A stretch of DNA of 64,000 nucleotides, taken from NCBI GenBank assembly GCA_947846985.1, contig CANTUZ010000025.1, positions 2,664,100-2,728,099 on the forward strand. Direction: 5' to 3'. Origin of the DNA: Fratercula arctica (taxonomy: Eukaryota; Chordata; Aves; Charadriiformes; Alcidae). The notes under the pieces are model-generated. The model made no database searches. It was not told the DNA's origin and saw only the letters and a list, made by a program, of their open reading frames with translations. The translations under genes were made by a program, and so were the position numbers. Below, in pieces: positions 12,816 through 22,487 of the stretch; the stretch's first letter is position 1, and each line of letters begins with the position of its first letter.

Positions 12816-14808
12816 ATGTTGCTTAGTTTGTTCTCATGGCTGTGTTATTGAAATTCCTATGTTTTTTATGCACTCCCTGTGATGATATTTGTTACTTCTG
12901 GGAGGGGGATGAGGATTATCATTTTACTGTCCTGTGCAATATCGACTTATGATATGATAACATCACTTGTTAGATGGTTATTTTGGGGCATTTATGTGGT
13001 ATTGCTGTCCTGTCCGTACATTGGGCACCACCTCTCAGAATTCATTAATAATTACACCCAGTCTATGGGGGAAACAGAGGAGGACACTTTCCCCAGCTCT
13101 TTTGCCTCCCTTTTCTCCTTCGGGTCAGGTATGACAGCTTTTGAGAATTTTGAATATCCTTGGGATGCTCAAACCAGCATGTTCCTAGTGTTATGTCTGC
13201 TGAATGTGTTCCAGGTCTCGTTTAGGGTTAAACGACTATTTAAGACTGCCACCCAGAGATCTGCTCCGAGGCTGGACAGTCAGGGGTGGCATGGCATGTG
13301 GGAGAACATGGGCAGGTACTCAGAGAACTTCTCACCTCCAATGGTCTGGGACTTCACCCCTGAACAATTACAGGACCCTGATAGAGTAGTAGAATATCTG
13401 AAGGGAAAATGCTGTGGCTATTCTAGAGAGGCACAACTCACCGCACTGTGCTGGGCCCTGGCTAGTGTCTACCAGGCACTGCTCAGTGCTATGCAGCACC
13501 CTCAGGGGAAAGAGACAGAGACCAGACCAGCAGGCGCTGCGGCCCCTGCGGCAGGCGCTGCGGCTGCTGCGGCCCCTGTGGCAGGCGCTGCTGTGACGGG
13601 CACTGCGGCTACTGTGACCCCTGTGACGGGCACTGCGGCTACCGCAACCCCTGTGGCAGCCACTGCAGCTACTCCAACCCTGGTGACAGCCACTGCTGCT
13701 GAACCAGGGAACCAACCCGTGCCAGTATACATTGCCCCCATACAAAAGAAGAAGTACACAAAGAAATCAGTTCGCTTAGTAAGAGATGATGATGAACCAG
13801 GGCCATCACAAGGACAGGAGGAAGAGGCAGAACCAGAGATAATTACCCGATCCCTATCCCTGAGTGAGCTGCGGGATATGCGAAAAGATTTTAGCCGACT
13901 TCCAGGTGAGCACATTGTCACCTGGCTGCTTCGGTGTTGGGATAATGGGGCCAGTAGCCTGGAATTAGAGGGTATGGAAGCCAGGCAGCTGGGATCCCTG
14001 TCTAGGGAAGGTGGCATTGACAAGGCAATTGGAAAGAAGACCCAAGCCCTCAGCCTCTGGAAACGACTCCTGTCAGGCGTGAGGGAGAGGTACCCCTTCA
14101 GTGAAGATGTTGTATGCCAACCAAGCAAGTGGACCACCATGGAAAGAGGTATCCAGTACCTGAGAGAATTAGCCGTGCGGGAGATGATTTATTATGACTT
14201 GGACAACACAGACTTGCCCACAGACCCTGATGAGGTGCACTGCACAAGGCCCACGTGGCGGAAGTTTGTACGGAGTGCACCATCGTCATATGCCAACTCA
14301 CTGGCAGTAATGGAATGGAAAGGTGAAGAAGGACCAACGGTGGATGAGGTGGCTGGCCGGCTCTGGCGATATGAAGAAAGCCTCTCTTCCCCCCTTGTCT
14401 CAGCTGTGGAGAAACTGTCCCGGAAGGTCCAGCAACTTGAAGAGAATATGTCCTACTCCCCACCTGTACGGGCCAGCATCTCAGCTATTAGGAGCAGGCA
14501 TTTCCCCACTCGAGAGAGAGTACAAAGGGTACACACCACGAGGCACCCTGTGGTTCTACCTGCGAGACCATGGAGAGGACATGAGGAAGTGGGATGGACA
14601 ACCTACTTGGATCCTGCGGACATGGGTACAGGAGTTGCAAGGAAGGACAACCACAAAAGGAGATCCCTCCAGGAAAAGTGCCGCCCCAGTTTCCAGCGGG
14701 CCATTGCCCAGACAGAGCAGAAGGCCTGATCTTGCTTCTGATCCTCTTGAAGGAACCTCCAAGTCGTTTCTGCAAGAAGTGAGTACCGGATACCATGACC
14801 AGTATTAG
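12816..14808 (+). pseudogene. gag: gag of ERV copy 1, early stop and 2-bp deletion
   Basis: Gag is the structural polyprotein. The start used in copy 2 corresponds to the ATG at 12816. In copy 1 codon 12 is TGA, so the long frame begins only at 12879 and runs to 14729. Seen in order: a hydrophobic N-terminus (segments around IIILLSCAIS, WGIYVVLLSCPYIG and MFLVLCLLNVFQ), a Pro-poor middle, an Ala/Thr/Pro tandem-repeat tract (about 13540-13700), a basic KKKYTKKSVR stretch, an acidic stretch, a capsid-like region and a short coiled coil (VEKLSRKVQQLEENM). A 2-bp loss in a GA run at about 14510-14520 shifts the end out of frame; the original end is the TAG at 14806-14808. No CCHC zinc knuckle is visible. 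Confidence 0.8.
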
Positions 14809-14883
14809 AGGGGCCCTGCCTCCAGCCAGGTGGAGGAAAGGGACAACCGGGTTTATTGGACAGTGTGGATTCGATGGCCTGGC
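14806..14883 (+). promoter_or_regulatory. Candidate readthrough signal at the gag-pro amber codon
   Basis: TAG at 14806-14808 is followed, after 10 nt, by a perfect 6-bp hairpin: CCTCCA (14819-14824), loop GCCAGG, TGGAGG (14831-14836). The loop is fully complementary to CCTGGC at 14878-14883, so an H-type pseudoknot with a long second loop is possible. Gammaretroviruses use a stop codon, short spacer and pseudoknot in the same place. The TAG, spacer, stem, loop and partner are unchanged in copies 2 and 3. The function is inferred; folding was not computed. Confidence 0.5.
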
Positions 14884-15300
14884 ACATCAGACCCACAGGA
14901 GTATAAGGCTCTAGTGGACACAGGAGCACAGTGCACCCTAATACCATCAAGCTATAGAGGGGCAGAACCCATTTGTATTTCTGGGGTCACAGGGGGATCC
15001 CAAGAGTTGACTGTACTGGAGGCGGAAGTGAGCCTAACTGGCAATGAGTGGCAAAAGCATCCCATTGTGACTGGCCCAGAGGCTCCGTGCATCCTTGGTA
15101 TAGATTACCTCAGGAGAGGGTATTTTAAGGACCCAAAGGGGTATCGGTGGGCCTTTGGCATAGCTGCCTTGGAGACGGAGGAAGTTAAACAGGTGTCTAC
15201 CTTGCCTGGTCTCTCGGAGGACTCTTCTGTTGTGGGGTTGTTGAGGGTCGAAGAACAGCAGGTGCCGATTGCTACCACAACGGTGCATCGGCGGCAATAG
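14809..15300 (+). CDS. pro: pro: retroviral aspartic protease of ERV copy 1
   Basis: Cuts Gag and Pol polyproteins as a homodimer. The active site DTGA is at 14917-14928 (LVDTGAQCTLI), and the flap-like SGVTGGSQ and C-terminal ILGIDYL blocks follow at the usual distances. The frame is the same as that of the gag C-terminus and begins right after its TAG. It has no obvious initiating ATG ahead of the catalytic motif, which fits synthesis by readthrough. It ends in a second amber codon (15298-15300, context CAA TAG CGC) with pol continuing in the same frame. The domain is intact in this copy. Confidence 0.85.
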   Translation, partial: RGPASSQVEERDNRVYWTVWIRWPGTSDPQEYKALVDTGAQCTLIPSSYRGAEPICISGVTGGSQELTVLEAEVSLTGNEWQKHPIVTGPEAPCILGIDYLRRGYFKDPKGYRWAFGIAALETEEVKQVSTLPGLSEDSSVVGLLRVEEQQVPIATTTVHRRQ

Positions 15301-17994
15301 CGCACTAACCGAGACTCTCTGATTCCCATCCATAAGCTGATTCGTCAACTAGAGGTTCAAGGAGTGATCAGCAAGACTCGCTCGCCTTTTAACAGTCCCA
15401 TATGGCCGGTGCGAAAATCCAATGGAGAGTGGAGGCCAACTGTAGACTATCGTGGCCTGAATGAAGTCACGCCACCGCTGAGTGCTGCTGTGCCGGACAT
15501 GCTAGAACTGCAGTATGAACTGGAGTCCAAGGCAGCCAAGTGGTATGCCACGATTGATATAGCGAATGCATTTTTCTCAATCCCTTTGGCAGCAGAGTGC
15601 AGGCCACAGTTTGCTTTCACTTGGAGGGGCATCCAGTACACCTGGAATCGACTGCCCCAGGGGTGGAAACACAGCCCCACCATTTGCCATGGACTGATCC
15701 AGCCTGCACTGGAACAGGGTGAAGCTCCAGAACATCTGCAGTACACTGATGACATCATCGTATGGGGAAACACAGCCGAAGAAGTTTTTGAGAAAGGGGA
15801 CAAAATAGTCCGAATCCTTCTGAAAGCTGGTTTTGCCATAAAACGAAGTAAGGTCAAGGGACCTGCGCAGGAGATCCAGTTCTTAGGAATAAAATGGCAA
15901 GATGGACGCCGCCAAATCCCAATGGATGTGATCAACAAAATAGCAGCTATGTCTCCACCAACTAGCAAAAAGGAAACACAAGCTTTCTTAGGCATTGTGG
16001 GTTTTTGGAGGATGCATATCCCAGATTACAGTCTGATTGTAAGCCCTCTGTATCAAGTAACCCGGAAGAAGAAGGATTTTAAATGGGGTCCTGAGCAACG
16101 ACAAGCTTTTGAACAAATCAAACAGGAAATAGTCCATGCAGTGGCCCTGGGGCCAGTCCGGGCAGGACAAGATGTGAAAAATGTGCTCTACACCGCAGCC
16201 GGGGAGAATGGCCCTACCTGGAGCCTCTGGCAGAAGGCACCAGGGGAGACCCGAGGTCGACCCCTAGGGTTTTGGAGTCGGGGATACAGAGGATCCGAAG
16301 CCCACTACACTCCAACAGAAAAGGAGATATTGGCAACATATGAAGGGGTTCGAGCTGCTTCGGAGGTGGTTGGTACAGAAGCACAGCTCCTCTTAGCACC
16401 TCGACTGCCGGTGCTGGGTTGGATGTTCAAAGAAAGGGTCCCCACCACACATCACGCAACTGATGCTACCTGGAGTAAGTGGATTGCACTGATCACACAG
16501 CAAACTCGAATCGGAAACCCCAGTCGCCCAGGAATTCTGGAAGTGATCATGGACTGGCCAGAAGGCAAGGATTTTGGAATGTCACCAGAGGAGGAGGTGA
16601 CGCGTGCGGAAGAGGCCCCACCATATAATAAACTGCCAGAAAATGAGAAGCAATATGCCCTGTTCACTGATGGGTCCTGCCGGATTGTGGGAAAGCATCG
16701 AAAGTGGAAGGCTGCTGTGTGGAGTCCTACACGACAAGTTGCAGAAGCCAGTGAAGGACAAGGTGAATCGAGCCAGTTTGCAGAGGTGAAAGCCATTCAG
16801 CTGGCTTTGGACATCGCCGAGCGAGAAAAATGGCCAGTACTTTATCTCTACACTGACTCATGGATGGTGGCAAATGCTCTGTGGGGGTGGTTACAGCAGT
16901 GGAAGCAGGGCAACTGGCAGCGCAGAGGCAAACCCATCTGGGCTGCTGGACTATGGCAAGATATTGCTGCCCGGATAGAGAATCTGGTTGTGAAAGTACG
17001 CCACGTAGATGCCCACGTACCGAAGAATCGGGCCAGGGAGGAACATCAGAACAACCAGCAGGTGGATCGGGCTGCTAGGATTGAAGTGGCTCAAGTGGAT
17101 CTGGATTGGCAACGTAAGGGTGAACTATTCATAGCTCGGTGGGCCCATGAGACCTCAGGCCACCAAGGAAGAGATGCGACATATAGATGGGCTCGTGACC
17201 GAGGGGTGGACTTGACCATGGACACTATTGCACAGGTCATCCATGAATGTGAGACATGTGCTGCAATCAAGCAAGCCAAGCGTTTGAAGCCTCTTTGGTA
17301 TGGAGGACGATGGTTGAAATATAAATCTGGGGAGGCCTGGCAGATTGATTATATCACACTGCCACGAACCCGTCAAGGCAAGCGCTATGTGCTCACAATG
17401 GTGGAAGCACCCACTGGATGGCTGGAAACATACCCTGTGCCCCATGCCACTGCCCGGAATACTATCCTGGGCCTTGAAAAGCAAGTCCTGTGGCGACATG
17501 GTACCCCAGAGAGAAGTGAGTCGGACAATGGGACTCATTTCCAAAACAGCCTCCTAGACACCCGGGCCAAAGAGCATGGCATTGAGTGGGTGTATCACAT
17601 CCCCTGTCACGCACCAGCCTCTGGGAAGATAGAACGGTACAATGGACTGTTAAAAACTACACTGAGAGCAATGGGTGGTGGGACCTTAAAACATTGGGAT
17701 GCACATTTAGCAAAGGCTACCTGGCTAGTTAACACCAGGGGATCTACCAATCGGGCTGGCCCTGCCCAGTCAAAACTTCCACGTACCATAGAAGGGGATA
17801 AGGTCCCCATAGTGCACATGAAGAATATGTTAGGGAAGACAGTCTGGGTAAGTCCTGCCTCAGGCAAAGGCAAACCCATCCGTGGGATTGCTTTTGCCCA
17901 AGGACCTGGGTGCACTTGGTGGGTAATGCGGCAGGATGGGGAAGTCCGATGTGTACCTCATGGGGACTTGATTTTGGGTGAGAATAGCCAATGA
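15301..17994 (+). CDS. pol: pol: reverse transcriptase, RNase H and integrase of ERV copy 1, open frame
   Basis: One open frame from the pro amber codon to TGA at 17992-17994. RT starts with SPFNSPIWPVRKSNGEWR, has the block TIDIANAFFSIPL and the catalytic box YTDD at 15741-15752 (threonine where most retroviruses have V, I or M). RNase H shows FTDGSC (Asp at 16669), the Glu of FAEVKAIQLAL, and YTDSWMVANAL. Integrase has the zinc-binding H-x4-H (HETSGH) and C-x2-C (CETC), then D (17347), D (17524) and E (17632), a D,D-35-E triad, and a C-terminal domain ending at GENSQ. All catalytic residues are present. It has no ATG of its own at the 5' end, so expression probably depended on readthrough. 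Confidence 0.9.
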   Translation, partial: RTNRDSLIPIHKLIRQLEVQGVISKTRSPFNSPIWPVRKSNGEWRPTVDYRGLNEVTPPLSAAVPDMLELQYELESKAAKWYATIDIANAFFSIPLAAECRPQFAFTWRGIQYTWNRLPQGWKHSPTICHGLIQPALEQGEAPEHLQYTDDIIVWGNTAEEVFEKGDKIVRILLKAGFAIKRSKVKGPAQEIQFLGIKWQDGRRQIPMDVINKIAAMSPPTSKKETQAFLGIVGFWRMHIPDYSLIVSPLYQVTRKKKDFKWGPEQRQAFEQIKQEIVHAVALGPVRAGQDVKNVLYTAAGENGPTWSLWQKAPGETRGRPLGFWSRGYRGSEAHYTPTEKEILATYEGVRAASEVVGTEAQLLLAPRLPVLGWMFKERVPTTHHATDATWSKWIALITQQTRIGNPSRPGILEVIMDWPEGKDFGMSPEEEVTRAEEAPPYNKLPENEKQYALFTDGSCRIVGKHRKWKAAVWSPTRQVAEASEGQGESSQFAEVKAIQLALDIAEREKWPVLYLYTDSWMVANALWGWLQQWKQGNWQRRGKPIWAAGLWQDIAARIENLVVKVRHVDAHVPKNRAREEHQNNQQVDRAARIEVAQVDLDWQRKGELFIARWAHETSGHQGRDATYRWARDRGVDLTMDTIAQVIHECETCAAIKQAKRLKPLWYGGRWLKYKSGEAWQIDYITLPRTRQGKRYVLTMVEAPTGWLETYPVPHATARNTILGLEKQVLWRHGTPERSESDNGTHFQNSLLDTRAKEHGIEWVYHIPCHAPASGKIERYNGLLKTTLRAMGGGTLKHWDAHLAKATWLVNTRGSTNRAGPAQSKLPRTIEGDKVPIVHMKNMLGKTVWVSPASGKGKPIRGIAFAQGPGCTWWVMRQDGEVRCVPHGDLILGENSQ

Positions 17995-18178
17995 ATCAAA
18001 TTGTATGTTACACTGTCACTGTATGTCCTCGTTACTATAATTGCTATCGGCTGTACTGCAGTAAGAATCACCCAAATTAAGGACAGATGGACTTTGATGA
18101 AGAATTGAACTTCAAGGAAAAAATGTCCTAAGTAAAAAAGGAGTAATTGAGCACAATATTTCTCCTACTTCTCCTACC

Positions 18179-18754
18179 TTGGAGCCGTCAGCAAGGTCTA
18201 GTCAGACCTCCCCCTGCATCAAAACCTCTGCGGTAAGGAAGAAAAGACGGGTCCTTGTCATAGGTGACTCCCTACTGAAGGGAGCGGAAGGCCCAATATG
18301 CAGGCCGGACCCGGTACATAGGGAGGTCTGCTGCCTCCCTGGGGCCCGGGTCAAGGACGTGAAGAGGATGCTTCCTTCCCTGGTACGGCCCTCAGACTAC
18401 TATCCACTTTTGCTCTTTCAGGTAGGCAGTGACGAGGTAACAAGAAGAAGTCCAAGGGCAATGAAGAAAGATTTCAAGACCCTGGGACGCCTGGTCAAGG
18501 GATCAGGAGCGCAAGTGGTGTTCTCGTCTATCCCCCCTGTTGCGGGGAACGATGAGGGGGTAAATAGGAGGAGCCAGCAGATCAATGCCTGGCTTCGAGC
18601 TTGGTGCTGCCGGCAGGACTTTGGGTTCTTTGATCATGGCCTGATCTACAAAACGCCTGGCCTGCTGGTAACAGGCAGAAATACCTTGTCCTCCAGGGGA
18701 AAAAGGGTTCTAGGACAGGAGTTATCAGGACTCATTGAGAGGGCTTTAAACTAG
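18179..18754 (+). CDS. CR1 ORF1 protein, C-terminal part with SGNH/GDSL esterase-like domain
   Basis: CR1-like LINEs encode an ORF1 protein with an esterase-type domain thought to help ribonucleoprotein or membrane association. Visible here: a basic lead (RKKRR), then [11 protein letters not shown], the GDSL nucleophile block, [26 protein letters not shown], and DHGL near the end. The N-terminal zinc-finger and coiled-coil part present in the antisense copy at 32.3 kb is missing, and there is no ATG at the front, so this is a truncated but otherwise open frame. It stops 2 bp before the ORF2 frame opens. Confidence 0.82.
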   Translation: MEPSARSSQTSPCIKTSAVRKKRRVLVIGDSLLKGAEGPICRPDPVHREVCCLPGARVKDVKRMLPSLVRPSDYYPLLLFQVGSDEVTRRSPRAMKKDFKTLGRLVKGSGAQVVFSSIPPVAGNDEGVNRRSQQINAWLRAWCCRQDFGFFDHGLIYKTPGLLVTGRNTLSSRGKRVLGQELSGLIERALN

Positions 18755-18756
18755 AT

Positions 18757-21673
18757 TTGAAGGGGGGTGGGGATGGTACTGGGTTTGCTGGTGAGGTGCC
18801 AGGGCGTAGTTGCTCAGCGCTTGTGGGCCAGTGTGCCAGTATTTCTGAAAGCCAGGAGGCACACCACATCTCAAGGGTAAAAACTACACACACAACTCCC
18901 TCTCTAAAATGCTTATACACCAATGCACGCAGCATGGGGAATAAGCAGGAAGAGCTGGAGCTCTGTGTGCGGTTGCGGGGCCACGATCTCATTGCAATTA
19001 CTGAGACGTGGTGGGACAACTTGCATGACTGGAATGCTGTCATGGGTGGCTATGTCCTTTTCAGGAAAGACAGACCAGCAAGGCGGGGAGGTGGAATTGC
19101 ACTCTATGTGAGAGAGCATTTGGAATGCATTGAGCTCTCACTAGGGGCGGATGAAGAGCGGGTCGAGAGCTTATGGGTGAGGATTAAGGGACAGGAAAAT
19201 ATGAGGGACACTGTTGTGGGTGTTTATTACAGGCCACCTGATCAGGATGGGGAAACTGATGAGGCTTTTTACAGACAACTGAAGGTAGCCTCGCAATCGC
19301 AGGCCCTGGTTCTCATGGGGGACTTCAATCACCCTGATATCTGCTGGGAAGACCACACAGCCAGGCATGGGCAGTCCAGGAGGCTCCTCCAGTGCATTGA
19401 TGACAACTTTTTGACACAGGTGGTACAGGAGCCAACAAGGAGAGGAGCACTTCTAGACCTGGTACTGACAAACACAGAGGGATTGGTGGAGGACATTAAG
19501 GTTGGGGGCACCCTAGGTTGTAGTGATCATGAAATGATTGAGTTCAGGATCGTGGGCACTATCCACAAAACAACAAGAAGTAAAATTACAACCTTGGATT
19601 TCAGGAGGGCTAACTTTGGCCTCTTCAAGAAACTGCTTGGAGAGATCCCGTGGGCTTGGGCTCTGGAAGGCAAAGGGGCTCAAGAAAGCTGGTTGATATT
19701 CAAAGACCACTTCCTCCAAGCTCAGGATCGGTGCATCCCGAAGAGAAAGAAATCGGCCAAGGAACGCAGGAGACCTGCATGGTTAAGCAGGGAGCTTCAG
19801 AAAAAGCTCAAGTGGAAGAAGGAAGTTTATAATAAGTGGAAGAAGGGACTGACCCCTTGGGAGGATTACAAGAATGCCACCAGAGCGTGCAGGGATGAAA
19901 CAAGGAAAGCCAAGGCCGCCTTGGAATTAGACCTGGCTAGGGATGTTAAGCACAACAAAAAGAGCTTCTACAAGTATATTGGAAGCAAAAGGAAGACCAA
20001 AGAAGTTGTGGGCCCACTGTTGAATGAGACAGGAGTCATGGTGACGGAGGATGCGGAGAAGGCAGAGTTACTGAATGCCTTCTTTGCTTCGGTCTTTTCT
20101 GCTCGGCCCAGCCCTCAGAAGTCCCAGGCATTGAATAAAGTAACAGGGAAAGAAGAAGACTTCCCTTGGGTTGAGGAGGAGCGAGTGAGGGATCAATTAG
20201 ATCATTTAGATATTCACAAGTCCATGGGCCCTGATGGGATGCACCCGAGAGTGCTGAGGGAGCTGGCAGAAGTCATTGCTGAGCCGCTCTCCATCATCTT
20301 TGAAAGGTCCTGGAGAACAGGCGAGGTGCCTGAGGACTGGAGGAAAGCTAATGTCACTCCAGTCTTCAAAAAAGGCAAGAAGGAGGAGCCAGGGAACTAC
20401 AGGCCGGTCAGCCTCACCTCCATCCCTGGAAAGATGATGGAACAGCTTGTTCTGGGCGTCATCTCAAGGCACGTGGAGGAAAAGAAAGCTATCAGAAGTA
20501 CTCAGCATGGATTCACCAAGGGGAAATCATGTCTGACTAATCTGATAGCCTTCTACGATGGCATGACTGGATGGATAGATGAGGGGAGGGCGGTAGATGT
20601 GGTCTATCTTGACTTAAGCAAAGCGTTTGACACGGTCTCCCACAGCATCCTCATAGGGAAGCTTAGGAAGTGTGGGTTAGATGAATGGACAGTAAGGTGG
20701 ATAGAAAACTGGCTGAAAGAGAGAGCTCAGAGGGTTGTGATTAGGGGCACAGAATCTAGTTGGAGACCAGTGACGAGTGGTGTTCCCCAGGGGTCAGTAC
20801 TGGGTCCAGTCCTCTTCAATATATTCATCAATGACCTGGATGAGGGGATAGAGGGCACCCTCAGCAAGTTTGCTGATGACACAAAGCTGGGGGGGGGCGG
20901 CTGACACACCGGAGGGCTGTGCTGCCATACAGAGAGACCTGGACAGGTTGGAGATCTGGGCAGAGAGGAACCTTATGAAATTCAACAAGGGCAAGTGTAG
21001 GGTGCTGCACCTGGGGAGGAACAACCCCATGCACCAGTACAGGTTGGGGGCTGACCTGCTGGAGAGCAGCTCTGTGGAAAGAGACCTGGGAGTCCTGGTG
21101 GACAACAGGATGACCATGAGCCAGCAATGTGCCCTTGTGGCCAAGAAGGCCAATGGCATCCTGGGGTGCATCAAAAAGAGTGTGGCCAGCAGGTCAAGGG
21201 AGGTCATCCTCCCCCTCTACTCTGCATTGGTGAGGCCACACCTGGAGTACTGTGTCCAGTTCTGGGCTCCCCGGTTCCAGAAGGACAGGGAACTGCTGGA
21301 AAGGGTGCAGCAGAGGGCTACCAAGATGATTAGGGGACTGGAACACCTCTCTTACGAGGAAAGGCTGAGGGAATTGGGTCTCTTCAGTCTGGAAAAAAGA
21401 CGGCTGAGGGGGGATCTTATCAACACTTATAAATACTTAAAGGGTGGGTGTCAGGAGGATGGGACCAGGCTCTTTTCAGTAGTGCCCGGGGACAGGACAA
21501 GAGGCAATGGGCACAAACTTGAGCACAAGAAGTTCCACCTAAACATGAGGAGGAACTTCTTTACCCTGAGGGTGGCAGAGCACTGGAACAGGCTGCCCAG
21601 AGAGGTGGTGGAGTCTCCATCTCTGGAGACATTCAAAACCCGCCTGGACGTGTTCCTGTGTAACCTGCTCTAG
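18757..21673 (+). pseudogene. CR1 ORF2: APE endonuclease and reverse transcriptase, one frameshift
   Basis: Endonuclease blocks in order: [55 protein letters not shown]. Then a linker, RT blocks [48 protein letters not shown], and FADD at about 20872-20883. Immediately after FADDTKL a G9 run (20889-20897) throws the frame, and the C-terminal domain continues in another frame (20870-21673). No ATG precedes the endonuclease in frame, so the natural start is unresolved. Without the slip at the G run the protein would be full length, so this copy is recent or only lately inactivated. Confidence 0.9.
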
Positions 21674-21892
21674 GTGACCCTGCTCTGGCAGGGGGGTTGG
21701 ACTAGATGATCTCCAGAGGTCCCTTCCAACCCTATGGTTCTATGATTCTATGATTCTATGATTATGACTGAAAAGGAGAATTCCATTGTATTAACTTCTC
21801 TGACTCCTCTTTTGGTTGTTGTTGAGGAGATATCATCTGCCAACAGGAAACCTGGTTACAGAAAATAACTTTGAATTAAGTGATCAAGTTTC

Positions 21893-22482
21893 ATAGAACC
21901 ATAGAATAATTCAGGTTGGAAGGGACCTCAGGAAATCTCTAGGCCAAATTCTTGCTTAAAGGAAATCAGTCAGTTAAGGTCAGAGCTTGATCCGGTCTTG
22001 AAGACCTCTCTGGGCAACCTGTTTCACTGTTTGGCTGTCCTTGTGGTGAAAATTTTTTTCTTCATATCCAGTCTGAACCTCTCTTCTTTCAAATTTTGCC
22101 CATTGTCTCTCTCATCCTTCTGCCATACACCACTGAAGAGCTTGGCTCCATCTTAGTAAATTCTTTGTATGTATTGGGAAGCTACTCAAGCCTTTTCTTC
22201 TCCAGGCTGAACAAGACCAGTTCCCACAGCTTCTCTGCACAGGCCATGTGCTCCAGCCCTGTGACCATCTTGGTGGCCCTCTGCTGAACTCACACCATCA
22301 AAGTTTTTCTTTTATTGGGGGACCCAAATCCTGATACAGTCTTCTGGTTGTGGTCCAAGGAGTGCTGATTAGAGGGGGATGATCCCTACCTTCAATCTAC
22401 TGCCTATGCTCCTGTTAATCCAGCCCAGGATACTGTTGGCTGCCTTTGCTGCCAGGGCACACTGCTTGCTCATGTTCAGCTT
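21893..22482 (-). mobile_element. Old CR1 LINE, antisense, part 1 (3' end)
   Basis: Starts with the reversed CR1 3' end ('catagaaccatagaataattcaggttggaaggg') and continues into the C-terminal ORF2 region. It is heavily mutated. It is interrupted at 22487 by a solo LTR and continues at 23057. The 127 bp between the previous CR1 and this copy (21766-21892) show nothing recognisable. Confidence 0.85.
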
Positions 22483-22487
22483 GTTGT

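Larger units (their letters stand above)
12376..18108 (+). mobile_element. ERV copy 1: env-less class III-like provirus, 3' end missing
   Basis: Order: 5' LTR, tRNA-Lys primer site, gag, pro, pol. Comparison with copy 2 shows identity continuing to about 18108 ('gatgaagaattga'), where copy 1 departs. The roughly 290-bp post-pol region and the 3' LTR are missing, and a CR1 follows at about 18140. There is no env gene between the pol stop (17994) and the break, and copies 2 and 3 also lack one. The absence of env, absence of a CCHC knuckle and character of Pol suggest an ERVL-like (class III) lineage, although the primer site is of the tRNA-Lys type. Of the three copies this one has the most intact pol. 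Confidence 0.85.
18140..21765 (+). mobile_element. Nearly intact CR1 LINE (5'-truncated in ORF1)
   Basis: Contains most of ORF1, all of ORF2, the 3' UTR (ttggactagatgatctcca) and three to four tandem ATTCTATG octamers at 21737-21765. The left edge against ERV copy 1 is unclear (18109-18150 cannot be assigned by eye). The only clear coding lesion in ORF2 is a frameshift at a G9 run. It is over 90% similar by eye to the CR1 at 25244-27066, so both belong to one fairly young subfamily. Confidence 0.92.

Noticed and set aside
13502..14140. Long antisense frames opposite gag (also at 46095-46682 and 56106-56582)
   Set aside because: They mirror the repetitive GC-rich gag sequence on the other strand and show no domain; shadows of gag.
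17995..18108. Search for an env gene after pol in ERV copies 1-3
   Set aside because: Only about 290 bp lie between pol and the 3' LTR in copies 2 and 3, and none of it is coding; these elements lack env.
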